Shown piece after piece: positions 30,041 through 41,619 of a DNA stretch of 60,000 nucleotides. Position 1 is the stretch's first letter. Every line of letters begins with the position of its first letter. The notes under the pieces were generated by a model. That model did not search any database. It was not told the origin of the DNA and saw only the letters and a program-made list of their open reading frames with translations. The stretch is from Cryptomeria japonica (taxonomy: Eukaryota; Streptophyta; Pinopsida; Cupressales; Cupressaceae), in the NCBI RefSeq assembly GCF_030272615.1, contig NC_081407.1, positions 99,309,897 through 99,369,896 of the forward strand, in the 5' to 3' direction. Both the position numbers and the translations under genes were made by a program.

Positions 30041-31774
30041 ACTCTTTCCAAGATCAACCCTGATAGCCATAAAAAAATTGATAGGTTCGGATATTATAAT
30101 TTGGAAGTAATGGGAGTGGCAAGTTCAGCTCTGAAGTATGAGGTTATTTTGCAAATGGATTTGCCTCTAAATGAGCGATGAACATTTTTCAAAGCACATA
30201 ATGATTTTATCAGATGTATCTATTGCTCAATTTGACATGTGTAGGAACAACAAAGCATCACAAACTAATAAAATTTTGAAGTAAAGAAAGAGAATTCACC
30301 CTACAAGGCATCAAAGCCACACATATATAGTGACATCAAAGGTAAAATGTACAAGCTAATAAAAATCCCACCTTGAGATGTCTACCAAAAAAATGGTTCA
30401 TAGTTCTCATCAAGAGAAGAAGTTGGAGGTTCAAATCGAGCAGATCAAATATTGGTAGCCATGGAGAGTGTAATCAAAACCTTAGTCACATCATATGCTC
30501 ATCCCACAAACCACAAGCAAATCCAAGAACAAAAAACACAGATTTGCAAACTCAAATCCTCTTAGAAAAATCAAACAGATTTAACAGTCTAATTTTGGAT
30601 CAAGAAGAACATATATGATCTAATCAAAGGCTACACTTAAACAAGAAAACCACAAAAGATCAAAATATTGAATTTGCCAAAGTAAGACAAATTAAACTGA
30701 TCAAATACCTTTGAACAACTAACTTGACCAACTAAAGTTATTTGTGAACTAAAGGTAGTAATCAAGTTATTTGCAAATAATATAAACCTTAGACATGACA
30801 AATAATAAGAAATCATAAAGCAGGTATGTGTCTCTATGATGATTGCTTGATAATGCTAATCTATTTCTAACAATGAAATCCACTAAGAAGACTAGCCCAC
30901 ATGCTCGATGACAGTTAGTAAAACAACAACAAATCAACATCAAGTTGTAGATAATGCATGTAAGCTTGGTTTCAAAAGCCAACAAATTATCATGATATTC
31001 ACAAATAAAATAAAAGTTGTTTGGAGGAACAAAACTTGTTCGTTTTAATTTACTATTCAAAAGTTGAATTAAATTTGGAAGGTAATAAGGGAAATGCATG
31101 TGAAATCGAAATTCAAAAGAAATGTTTAGCTTGACCAAATATAAAGAAAATAAAGCAATCATTGATTGAGTTGTAATTCTTTTTTTTTTCTTCAGTCAAA
31201 ACAAGATTAAATATATTGATAATGACCAGAAACAAAAGATACAAACAAATACAAGAAATAAAACCCATTTCCGTAATTAAGAAATATTGTATTAAACTGC
31301 ACAAAATGGAGCTCAATCAAGCCTATCCACCCCACATTCAAAAATGAAAAATAAAGAAGAAAGTATACACACCTTTGTCTTTGTCAGAGATTCCCTTTTG
31401 TAGTAGTTTCCAACATGAGTTTTCCTAAAATAGGTTCTTGCAACAACAAATTGATGGATAACTATATTAAATAGTTTAAATAGTTTTTTGGAGCACTGAA
31501 ACCACAAATTAGAGAAAAAAATCTTATGATTGGTTGTCTATTAAATCATAGTGTTTACAAATAAGCCAAAAGCAATAAATTAAATCAAATCTTTATGTCC
31601 ATTCATATCTTTATTGTTTGATTTTGTTCATGTGTTGTCTTATTGAAAAAGAAAAGGTTCTTTAAATTTGATTTGCAATTTACATTTCCAACCCACTTAA
31701 ATGCTAAGTGACATGAATATTATCTTTGACACTATATATTCTTACTTTTACATCTTTTCCAATGTAACCATTGA

Positions 31775-31875
31775 TTGCATTGGGAATATCTCTATAGAGT
31801 GTCTTACTACATATTTAATGCAAGAAGACATTGGGAACAACTTTATAGTCTGTCCTACTTCATATTTAATGCAGT
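31775..31875. repeat. Two-copy tandem repeat of about 51 bp
   Basis: ACATTGGGAA...CT.TATAG...GTC.TACT.CATATTTAATGC occurs twice in a row. In the plus frame the units translate as HWEYLYRVSYYIFNA and HWEQLYSLSYFIFNA. Confidence 0.75.
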
Positions 31876-32744
31876 GTTGAAAAAATGGTCTTTTATCAGT
31901 TGGTTCCAAAAAGAACAAACAACCCACTTATCACAATGTGACACTTCAAGACTATTGCAAAATAGTAAAATTGTTTATCCACATTTTAAAATTAATAAAT
32001 AGTACTATAAAATTACAAAAAAAAGGACAAAACAATTCAAGATGATATCATCCTAATAGCAGTACACTGCTACGAGCCAATAGAATTACAGATAAAATAA
32101 ATTTGCAAATGTTTTAAAAATAGAAATGAATAAAAACATGAGGGAAAAAGTTAAAATATTTTAATTGTTCATGCCTAGCGGAAGAGCATCAATTATCTTT
32201 CATGTTCCCATAACCATTAAATCCTTGCACACCCAACCCCCCAACCACTAACTTTAAAACACCAAAAATAAATAACTAATTGCTCGTTAATAAATTTCAC
32301 ATGCACTAATAGTTTCTCATTTTTTAACATTTTTGGACTATAGTTGGCCCATTCCTGCACCTTTATTGGTACACATAGTGCATGACTGCTGAGGCATTTG
32401 TGCATAAGTATTGTTATTTTCAAGTGCACGATTATTATGGCATCTTTAAGTAGGTATTGGGTGACAATTTGAAATGTATACTTTTTGACCCTTGCATGCA
32501 TAACGAATCCCACATTGTGCATCATAACTACCCAAAAGCCTTGAAACAATAGCTATAAGCAGTTTAGTTGCATGCGAAGACAACAACAAAAAACCGTCAA
32601 AATCTGATGCATCATTTATAATTCGTGAGTACACAAAATTAACTATAACGACTACTGGTGCACTTCCCCTATTGGTTGATGCTTTTAGACTTAATTGGGT
32701 TGAATGAATGCATTAATAGTTTGTTGTAGTGCAATGTTCCCAGA

Positions 32745-32890
32745 TTATTCAACGACTGGTCGTACGATGGTGCACCAGCAAGGCCATATGGAGTGAAGTG
32801 CAGGGGCTATCGTACGGTAAAGAGGTCGTATGGTAGTGGCGTGAGGACAGAGTGATCGTACGATGTAGAGGGTCGTATGGTGGGTGGTGC
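32745..32890. repeat. Cluster of GTACGATGG-like words, first site
   Basis: TCGTACGATGG, TCGTACGGTAA, TCGTATGGTAG, TCGTACGATGT and TCGTATGGTGG follow each other at 15-40 bp intervals. A similar cluster lies at 44750-44940, in the probable LTR of a gypsy element, so this site may be a relic of the same family. Confidence 0.65.
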
Positions 32891-33814
32891 TGAAGGGTCG
32901 TGTTGTTCTCAAATTCCAATTCCCTTTCTATCCCCTGTAATGAAAATGAATAACTTTGTCTGTGAATGAAGAGATCAAGGAAAAAGAACCTTAGAGCAAC
33001 ATATGACAAGGTTTCGAGAACCTCCTACACTTTGAACTTATCCAAAGTTTAGGTGGGTATACCTTATGTGAATACTTTCACACTTTTAAACAAAATCCAC
33101 AGTAAACTAGTGTCCAAAAAACCAGTGGATCTTATCGCCTTAACAAAAACTGAAAAAATATAGGAAAACTTATGCTCATTTTCAGTGTTGATCCTCAACA
33201 GATGTAGAAAGAAAACTATAATAGATACCAGTGCCTTATCCAAGCTACAGAGTCATCTAAATTAAACAAGAACTCCAAAAACTTAAACATCTCCATACAT
33301 CTCATCACTTCGGCTTCTATCAACCCCATACATCCCTGACATATATAAGAGTCCTTCCTTGTTACACTAAACAATGTTCATCAAATTCAAAGTTCCCAAC
33401 AAAATAACCTACTGACAGAGATATTTCTTGCGTATTTAATTCCCCTCCTAAAGAAGAAAGCTAAGAAACATATCTATAAAGACTGCATTACAATCCATAT
33501 TAAGTTGAATAACCCTAGATTACCCAAATGAAACTAGTAAATTATTTAAAGCACACCAAAAGACAACACAAATTCTAGGCTCGAAATTTTATGGTCTGTA
33601 TATTGATATTTATTTTGAAAAGTCTTACAAAACTCAAATAATTCTTTGTAAAAAAACTAGAAAAAACGTAGATAAATTTCTGCAGAGTTTCTTTACAAAT
33701 TCTTGTGATCCCTCTTCCTAAAGTCCTGGTATCCATTTTTAATGATATGGATGCAAACAAACTTCGGACTTCCCTACGAGTAGTTTGTTACAAACCACGA
33801 TATTCTCCTAGAAA

Positions 33815-36800
33815 CAGTTACAAGTCCTTTTCAATATCAACGACCTCTTCTGTTTTTTGTTCTGTTGCAACCTCTTCAACTTGCTCTGGAGCATCTTTCT
33901 CTTGTTCAACATATTTGCCATTCCATTCTTGGAACACGTCATCACTTGGCCAAGCAAAGTTAATAACTTTTCCTCTCATCTTGGCCAATCTCTTCCAAGA
34001 GTTTCTCATTTTATTTACCTCTGAGTTTAGAAAGCCATAATGTGACTTTATTTTCTCTATCTCCTCATTTGTTCAGACAAATATGGAAGTATCACTTGTG
34101 TTAATGATTCCCTTTACCCTTAATGATAGGTTGGCTTCTAATTATTTAAGCCACACTTGTTTGTCCTTCAATTGAGCTGGACTGGCAAAGCCCCCGAGAA
34201 ATAATTCAAATTCCTGCTCAGTGTATCCTTTCTTATACAAATTGATCTTCCTCTCTGCATTATCTCTTCCTTCTGCTAGTTTTGTCAAATCCTTTGTCAT
34301 GTCATAAGTGGTTTTGATAATGGGGTTAGCCCCTGCCTCATCATAGGATTCACATATAAGTCCTAGGTCCACTTCCCTAGGCATCCACTTATCCAAAATG
34401 GGCATTAGAATAGCCCTGTCTCCATTGAGCTCATTCCACATATCCAAAACTTTACTCATGTTGTTATATACTAATGAGGAGCCTATAGTGTCAGCAAAAC
34501 TCAAAATTGTGGCCCTCACTCTCTCTTCATATTTATTTGCAAACAGGGTTTGAGCCTGTTTTAGCTTTTCCAACTCCTGTTGAGTGATCTCAATTGATTG
34601 GGAACCAGAAGGTGCAGGAGAAGGTGGGAATTCAATGATAGGGCTATTAGATGGAGGCTGTGCAGGAGAAGAAGCAATCATTAAGGTTGAGGACTCACCT
34701 TGATGGTATTGTCTCGCCAATTGGCCTTTCAATTTAGGAATAGTGCTATCTCGGCTTATTACCTCTCCTTTAGCATCACTGTAAGCTTTTAAAATTGTCT
34801 CTAACTTAGCTTGGAGATCTTCCCTTTCCTTTGCTTCTTTCTCTGCCACTACAACACTGAATTTTGCAGTTTCCAAAACTGTGCTTGCAGCCTCCACCAC
34901 TCATGTATTTTGTACCCTTTTTACTATCATACCTCCAAGGTAACTGGACTCTGGGGTATCATTTCTCCTTTTATTTTCATCTCTCTTCAGAGACCACATG
35001 ACCAGGGCAACATTACCCTTGCTGAAGGTTACTCCTTCTACAGGCTTGGTTTCTTTCCTGACTGCCTCTAGAACCAAGGCATCTGCTATATCCCATTCAG
35101 GGAGGATGAGAACACCAACCTTTTCTACCATTTTCCTTCCTTGCTTAGGAGTGATGGTCTTAAATTCAGTGACCATTTCTTGTTTTATTTCTTCCTCCAC
35201 CACAGCTGCATCCTTGTGGGGCTGCTCATTCTTCCTCTTCTCACATCTGGCATTGAACTTATCAATATTTTGCTTCCACACAAATTGCATGAAAGCTCCT
35301 GAGGTAACAAAGCTGCTATCAGCTAAGAATTCTTCAATGGCCTGTTTAATAGCAGGATCCAGTTCCTGGCCTTTGAACTCATTGGTGGTTAAGTTCATCT
35401 CAGCATCTTCTGGCTCCTTAGGCATTCCATCTTCTATTTCATCATATGTATAGGCGATCTCCCCAAGACTACCTAACTGCAACAATTGTTTAGCTACTGC
35501 CTGCTCATCTCCTATATGAATGGGGGATTGAGATGTGGAATACAAGGGCTCATTAGTTTTCACTTCCTTTCCTACCCTTTGCTTCTTTGGGGAATCCTGA
35601 ATGTCAATGAAATCTTGTATTTTCCTCTTCCCTTTTGAAGTAGAAGGTTCCCCTATTGTTGGTACCAACACACTATACTTGGATTGTCTATGTAATACAT
35701 AATCACCAGGAGGGATTGCCTTAGCAGATGCAGACCTAGCTAGAACTAGTTTTGCCTTCTCAGGGTCGTTTTCCTCAAAGCAAAGAATTAGGAATTTTGC
35801 CTTTTCCTCAAAGGGGTGAAAACTGGATAAAGGGTCATAACTGCTGCTGAATTGGTGTACAAAATCAAGGGCCTTCTTGTAGGCCACCCATTTCTCTTTC
35901 CTCAACTTTTCCTCATCCAGATCAAACTCATTTCTGATGAGTTCTTCAAGGAATTGGAATTGGTGAGGTCTGCCTTTGTATACTGCCCTTTTCCTAAACA
36001 TACCATTAAAGAAGTCTCCAGGATCAAAAAACCTTGGCACTGCAGTGGACAAATGGTATGGTTGGAAGAAATCCTCAAAACAATTCCATCCACCTTTAGT
36101 AATTACAAATTGATGTGCTATTGTTACTGTTGGGAAAATGGTCCCTTTTCCTCTATTGGATAGCTCCACCTCTTGTACACCCCCAATCTGCTTGAGGATC
36201 TCTGCAATTCCTATTTTCAGTGGGACCTGATAAGGTAGCAAAAATGGAGTGCCTCTAAAACCGTACACTCTAAAAACTATGGAAACAAGATAGAAGTACA
36301 TGTCACCCCAATTGTGGATAATTTTGATTCCTTCAGCAAATTCCTTAGGCCTAAGAAACTCCAAAAGAGCTTTAGGGACCCTTTTATTCTCTGAGCATAA
36401 GAGAATTATGATTTTCGATGCAAAGCACTAATCAAACTTTAAGTAACTAGCATCCTCCCTATCCCATGACAACATTGTGCTCCATAGTTGAACTGACATT
36501 TTATCCCCATCCTTTTCCTTCACTAAATCCATCTCATTGGCAAAGTAGTCACCGCCCTTGAATAGAAAAAGGTGCATGAGAAGGGAATTGCATCCGAAAG
36601 GCTATCCACCTTACCATTCTTTATGCCTATCAAGCCTTCATGGATTGCATTTGTGATGTAAGGGGCATAATCAAATGTTACTGCCAGAGAGGGATTTAAA
36701 ATTTGTGCTATCATTAACATGTAATGAGTTGGCATGTTCACTTTTGCATCTTCACCAAAAATCTGGTAGAGTGACCAATATAATCCTTTAGCTCTAAGAG

Positions 36801-37404
36801 CGAACAAATTTAGGGAGAAAGGCTCCATGGTATTAGGTCCTACAACATTCAATCCTCCTATTTTGACAAAAAATTCTTTAAGATGCCCATTTCTAAGATG
36901 GTTCCTCTGTGCATTGTAGATTTGAGCAAATGATTCAAAATTAATGGGCTCCAAATAATTGGATACCTCACTGAGCCCAAATGCATTTATGAATTCATCA
37001 TCGTTGACTTCGATGAGGGTTTTTCCATTTTCATCCGTAACACTATTGGTGAGAGGGTCATAGTTGTGTGCGATCTCAGTTAGGAGATCCACGTCCATGA
37101 AAACTCCAGGGACCACCAATTTACCTACATCCAATTCCTAAATATTGTTCATTGGGGCAGGGGAGTGTCTCTGACCGAAACCAACCTTGAATAGACCTAA
37201 ACCAAACAACCCTATATGTGGATCTCTCAGCCAATTGCCCTTATCATACAGTCCTTCTCGTATTTTCAAACGAGGAGCCTTGGGCGCTAATTCCTTAACT
37301 TTAGCTGCTACATTTGTGGACATAGACAATTGTTCGAGGAAGTCATCACAAATTTCTCTCTCCTAGTAATTAACCTTCCCTATGAAGTCCCTTCTAGGTG
37401 CCAT
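33815..37404 (-). pseudogene. Long broken reading frame of unknown family
   Basis: On the minus strand a frame starts with ATG at 37404 (MAPRRDFIGKVNY). It runs with in-frame stops near 37366 and 37136 to about 36540 and shifts frame once. It then continues as a single frame to a final stop at 33815, interrupted by stops near 36430, 34902, 34140 and 34073, for about 1190 codons in all. The first third is globular (DEFINAFGL, NHLRNGHLKEFFVKIGGLNV, MPTHYMLMIAQILNPS). The last third is charged, with coiled-coil character and a Pro/Ser-rich linker (about 34610-34700). No polymerase, integrase or zinc-knuckle motif is seen. It ends 330 bp from an LTR-like block. It could be an extra, possibly antisense, reading frame of a Tat-type gypsy element, or a captured gene. 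Confidence 0.6.
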
Positions 37405-37737
37405 CTCAATGATATGCAAGTATTTCAATTACTTAATCAAAGCAATTCTTTAACAGAACAAAACCATAGTTCATCATTTTTTAAGTAACTGGTAAGCTAA
37501 ACACAAGAAAACCTATTTTCGTCCCAAAGAACTCTACTCTGCACCAACTTTTCTGCAACAACTCTTCGAAATGATACCTACATTCAATTGATGTGAGCGT
37601 ATATACGGCAATCGGGCTCTTAACTGCGACATTAACACCACATGCTTTGGCCATCACCTCAGAATTGAATTCACAAATGAATTCAAATTTTTTGGCTCCA
37701 ACGAGTCATAAAATGTCTGAGCGTTATCACTTTGTTG
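37405..37737. other. Spacer between unknown pseudogene and inverted LTR block
   Basis: Only short unrelated frames are present. It lies upstream of the minus-strand frame that starts at 37404 and may hold its former leader. Confidence 0.4.
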
Positions 37738-39246
37738 TTTCGCCATTTCTCAAAGCCTAAAATCTATGCATCTTCATCTTCTGAAATCACGCCAACCGTT
37801 AGATCAAGAGAAACTTGCACGACCTTTACTTTCTGACTATTCTTCATTTGGCGATGGGCTCAGATCTCTTTTGCTATTTCGCGAAAGCTAAACATCGTGC
37901 ACATTCATCTAGCAAAACCGCGCGAGCCGTTCGATCAAAAAGAACTTGATTGGTCTTTAACTATTCTGTGACTGGCAGTTTACCCCACTAACCGCGCACC
38001 AAGCGTTTACGGCTAATGGTTTTCGCTGTTTCGCGAACGGTAATTACCCCGCATCTTTGGTCTGTGAAATGGCGCCCACCGTCGGATCCTCCTTGAGATA
38101 CCCGCCTTTTAACAAATCTAACCTGGCTAGAGTGGGCCCTCTGACACAACATCATCCAACCTGGCAATCAACTGGAAAAGGAAACCAACGTGTCAATCAT
38201 TTATTTGTCGAAAAACTTCCACGGGATCCACTTCAAGATTGCCACGTGCATCTGATAGGTCGCCTTTTCGTCTGCAGTCTGATCCATCTGTCTGTTGGGT
38301 CCACCACCTTTTCGGTGGAACTTTTCCTTCAGTAAGTGATGCATAAGTCTCATCGAAAGAGGGACTTTCATCAAAATTGCCACATGTCCTCCACCTCTTC
38401 GGTGGGATTTCTTGTTCGGCAGGCTGTCTACAGGTCTGTTTGAAACATGAAGTTTCATCGACACTAGTTAGCCCACCACCCGAGAACCACGTTGTTGCCG
38501 GGTTTGCCACATGTCCACCACGTGTCTTTTGGGTCCACCATGTCTTTTGCCATTTGTTCTGCCATGACACCGACCAAGTGGTTGCCATGTCACTTCGCTA
38601 CTTCACGAATAGTTAAATCTTGTTCACCTTAGGGCTGCGAAATAGCGCCGACCGTCCGATCAAAAGGAACTTGATCGGTCTTTATCCTCAAGCTTTACTA
38701 CCGTGTGGACCCACTTTCGCCTTTCGCCATTTCGTGAAGGTTAAAACACGTGCACCTTTATCTTGTGAAATAGCGTGATCCGTCCGTTTAAAAGGAACTT
38801 GATCGGTCTTTACCCTCAGTTGAAACCTAGATACCGGACGCACCTTCGCCTTTTGCCATTTCACGAACGGTAACTCACATGCATCTTTGAACTGCGAATT
38901 CACGCGCGCCTTGAGATTAAAAAGATCTTGCGCGACAGTTAGGGAACCCGATAAAAATTAAGCACTTTAGGAAAATCTTAGGGAAAATAAAGCGCTGCTA
39001 AACCCGCCTAGGGAGAAAAAAGAAGGGGGGGACACTTCTCACGAAAGACGAACCCTTCTTTTAAGTGATAAAAGTAACTCGAAAATGGAATAAAAAAGGT
39101 TTTTTTTCAGACACCGGAAGGGTTAAAACATAAACCTTTAAACCCTCTTTTGACCTACAACAATCAGAGGTAACAAGGCCATACCAGACTCAAACTTCAT
39201 ATATTTTTAGCCAATTATGGAACAAGAATGCCCATTTTTTAAAACA
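37738..39246 (+). mobile_element. LTR-like block, left arm of a large inverted repeat
   Basis: This block is repeated in reverse at 41620-42990. Shared landmarks include CCTAGGCGGGTTTAGCA (as its complement here), GGCGCCCACCGTCGGATC and CTGCAGTCTGATCCATCTG. It ends in TTTTAAAACA just before a primer binding site, which marks it as a 5' LTR on the plus strand. About 250 bp (roughly 38305-38565) have no counterpart in the right arm. It contains tandem subrepeats of about 130 bp. The outer edge near 37738 is where similarity fades and is approximate. The short reading frames inside are not genes. Confidence 0.7.
37790..38940. repeat. Approx. 130-bp subrepeats in the left arm
   Basis: The phrase GATCAAAAAGAACTTGATCG followed by GTCTTTA recurs at about 37801, 37934, 38659, 38785 and 38911 (126-133 bp apart within each group). 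Each copy is preceded by a TTTCGCCATTTCGCGAA-type phrase. The same array in reverse occurs in the right arm. Confidence 0.8.
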
Positions 39247-39253
39247 GTGAAAA

Positions 39254-39271
39254 TGGCGACTCTGTTGGGGA
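39254..39271 (+). other. Primer binding site, Tat/Ogre type
   Basis: TGGCGACTCTGTTGGGGA lies 7 bp after the CA end of the left LTR block. This sequence type is the primer site known from plant Tat/Ogre-lineage Ty3/gypsy elements; the lineage assignment is from memory of the family. Confidence 0.7.
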
Positions 39272-39797
39272 AGTGTTGTAATAATTCATGTTGAATTGAA
39301 TCCCAGAGTTGTGCCAAAATTCATTTGGGGAAGAGTCTTAGAAGTGTACAAATCTGAAAGTCATTTTCAGATTTGAAAGTGTGTGTCTTGGAAAATTTTG
39401 TTGCTATGAAATTTGAAAAATATTATGTGACTCTGCTGTGTGTTATGACCCAGAAATCTGAAAGTGTTTCAGAGTGAAGATCAGTAGTTTAAAATTTATT
39501 CCTCTTCAGGGAGGTAGCAACTCTGTAAGAACGAACCTGAGATTTGGAGGAGTTCGTCAAATTTCTAGTCAGAAAGTGAAGTGAACAGCAACAACAATTT
39601 ACCAGGTATTCCTCAAGGTATTCATGAAATAATTATGTTCCTTATAAGGTGAAAAAGTCACCATTGAAGGAAAAGGAAATTTGCCATTTACATACTTCAT
39701 GTTTTGAATAAATTTCAGTTTAGTAATGGGAGAAGTGTGTATGGTTGTGAAAATTAGTGAATGCATATGTTTTGAAAAGAATTTATGAAACAATAAG

Positions 39798-41408
39798 ATG
39801 CATGGTCAATTTAATGGTTCAGTAGATGTTTTAAACTTGATGGGTCTAGATGTAGTTCCTAGATCTCCAAATCCTTTGTTAAATCTGAAAGAGATTGATA
39901 AAGAGATTGCAGTATGTCTTCAAGAGATCCAAGATGAATTTGTCTGGTTTTTAAGAAGGAAAGTAGGGAAAAGAAAAGAAGAGTCATCATATGTTTTCTA
40001 TAAAAGATTTATAGCTGCATTGAATGAGCTTTCAGCTGATGCTAGACCCCATGAGTCTATTTTATTTGAGTTAATCTTAGAGCTTAATGAGCCTGACTCG
40101 GTTAATTGGTCTACTACCTTGAGAGAAGAAAGTGTTGTATGTATCAAGGAATGGATATATGAGATTGATAGAGTGAAATCTAAAAATGTACACAAGATTG
40201 AGGACAGCAAGGGAGATGAATCTATGAGTAGATATGCCTCCTATGATGCTGAAGGTGTTTCTTATTCTCAGCATGACAATTTAGATGTGTCTTCAGAGCA
40301 AGAGGAAATTTGTGAGAACATAAGTAATTGTTCAACTAATCATGAGCCCGTTGAGGTTTCAGATTTTATTGATATAGATCACCTTGTTGTTAAGTCCAAT
40401 CCACAAAATGTTTGCAATCCCAGTTATGAAACTATGTTGCAACATATAGCAACACTTTATGAGCAGTATGATAAAGGCTACGATGTAGATGCGAGTTGTT
40501 GTAATGATGAAATGAATGTGCATAAAGACATGAGCACTGCTGATCTAACAGCTTTATCAGATTGGGACAATGTTTACAGCTCAGAGGATGAAGCCAAGGA
40601 AAATGAAAGTGAAGAAGAAGGTTCACTAAGTAGTGAACAAATTTCAGAACTCTTAGCTGCTGATCTTTAGAGGTATGCATCCAAAAATGTGCCCAATCTT
40701 TCACACCCAACCAATACACTTTTTGATACTGATGATGTTTTTGAGGGTGTGAAGTATGATACATATGTTGTTGATTCTCTCCCTATTCTTGATTTGAATG
40801 ATGGACAAAATGAAAGTGCATATACGGTTGATAGGTGTGAAGATATAGATTCATATGTTGATATGAGCTCAAATTTTGATATGCATTGCATGGATATTTC
40901 TTTTAAAAGACATGACAAATCTGAAATAGTTTTCTCAGATTTGCAAGTGGGAAATGAACCATTGACAAGTGACAATCATGTATTTTCATGTGTGCAAAGT
41001 GCTGGTAGAAATTGTGATCAACAAGTTGAAGTGTAGTCATGTTACGAGGAAGTTTTCCTCTCTAGTTTGGAAGCCATCATTGTGGAAGAGTGTTCATCAT
41101 TTGAGCAAACTAGCAATAGAGATGTGCCTGATGTTTTCAACCCTCATAATAAGTTAGGCCACTTTTCATTTCAGCTGGGGAAGAATGGTAACGAGTATGG
41201 CACTCTTTTGTCACCTAGTGATCAGCCCTTTCAACATTTGTTTGGTTCTTAAAGATTTTGTGATGATGAACATGCTGCTGATTATGTTTTATGTGATCAG
41301 CTGATTAGAAATGGGAGTGTGAATGATCAGGCAGATGTGAATGAAATTTTCAATTTACCTCCAGTTTGTGGAAATGAAAATCATGTGTTTGACAAAGGTA
41401 AGAATTGA
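39798..41408 (+). pseudogene. Acidic protein of unknown family behind the primer site
   Basis: An ATG at 39798 opens 290 codons ending with TAG at 40668. The same frame continues, broken only by stops at 41034 and 41250, to about 41408, roughly 535 codons. The N-terminal 120 residues look globular and alpha-helical (DEFVWFLRRKVGKRKEES, YKRFIAALNELSADARP). The rest is acidic, Ser/Asp/Glu-rich and probably disordered. Its place, 530 bp after a 5' LTR and primer site, is where gag or the extra first reading frame of Ogre-like elements sits. No CCHC knuckle is seen. The three stops say it is not expressed intact here. Confidence 0.6.
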
Positions 41409-41600
41409 TTTCATTTTTGATGGCCCGGTGCCATTTGTAAGTTGTATATTGTGTACAATTGTGTGGTTTTCAATAAAGTGCCCTGCTGTTTGGGTAAAAT
41501 AAGGAGCCTTGTTTTTGAGAAGAGAAGAGAAGTGATCCATTTTTGGGTGGTCTACAAAACCAGAGATTCTAGATTCTTGTGTTGATCTTGCAATCAACCA

Positions 41601-41619
41601 TCCCCAGTCAGAGCCGCTA
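41601..41619 (-). other. Second primer binding site, reverse orientation
   Basis: On the minus strand TAGCGGCTCTGACTGGGGA follows the end of the right LTR block. It differs from the site at 39254 at a few positions and is a diverged copy. Confidence 0.6.

Larger units (their letters stand above)
30041..33814. other. Unassigned region, probably decayed elements
   Basis: No protein is recognised on either strand. It contains a short tandem duplication at 31775-31875 and a cluster of GTACGATGG-like words at 32745-32890. The remaining short reading frames show no motif. Confidence 0.45.

Noticed and set aside
38057-38616. Several frames of 70-130 codons on both strands
   Set aside because: They overlap each other in GC-richer LTR sequence and show no family motif.
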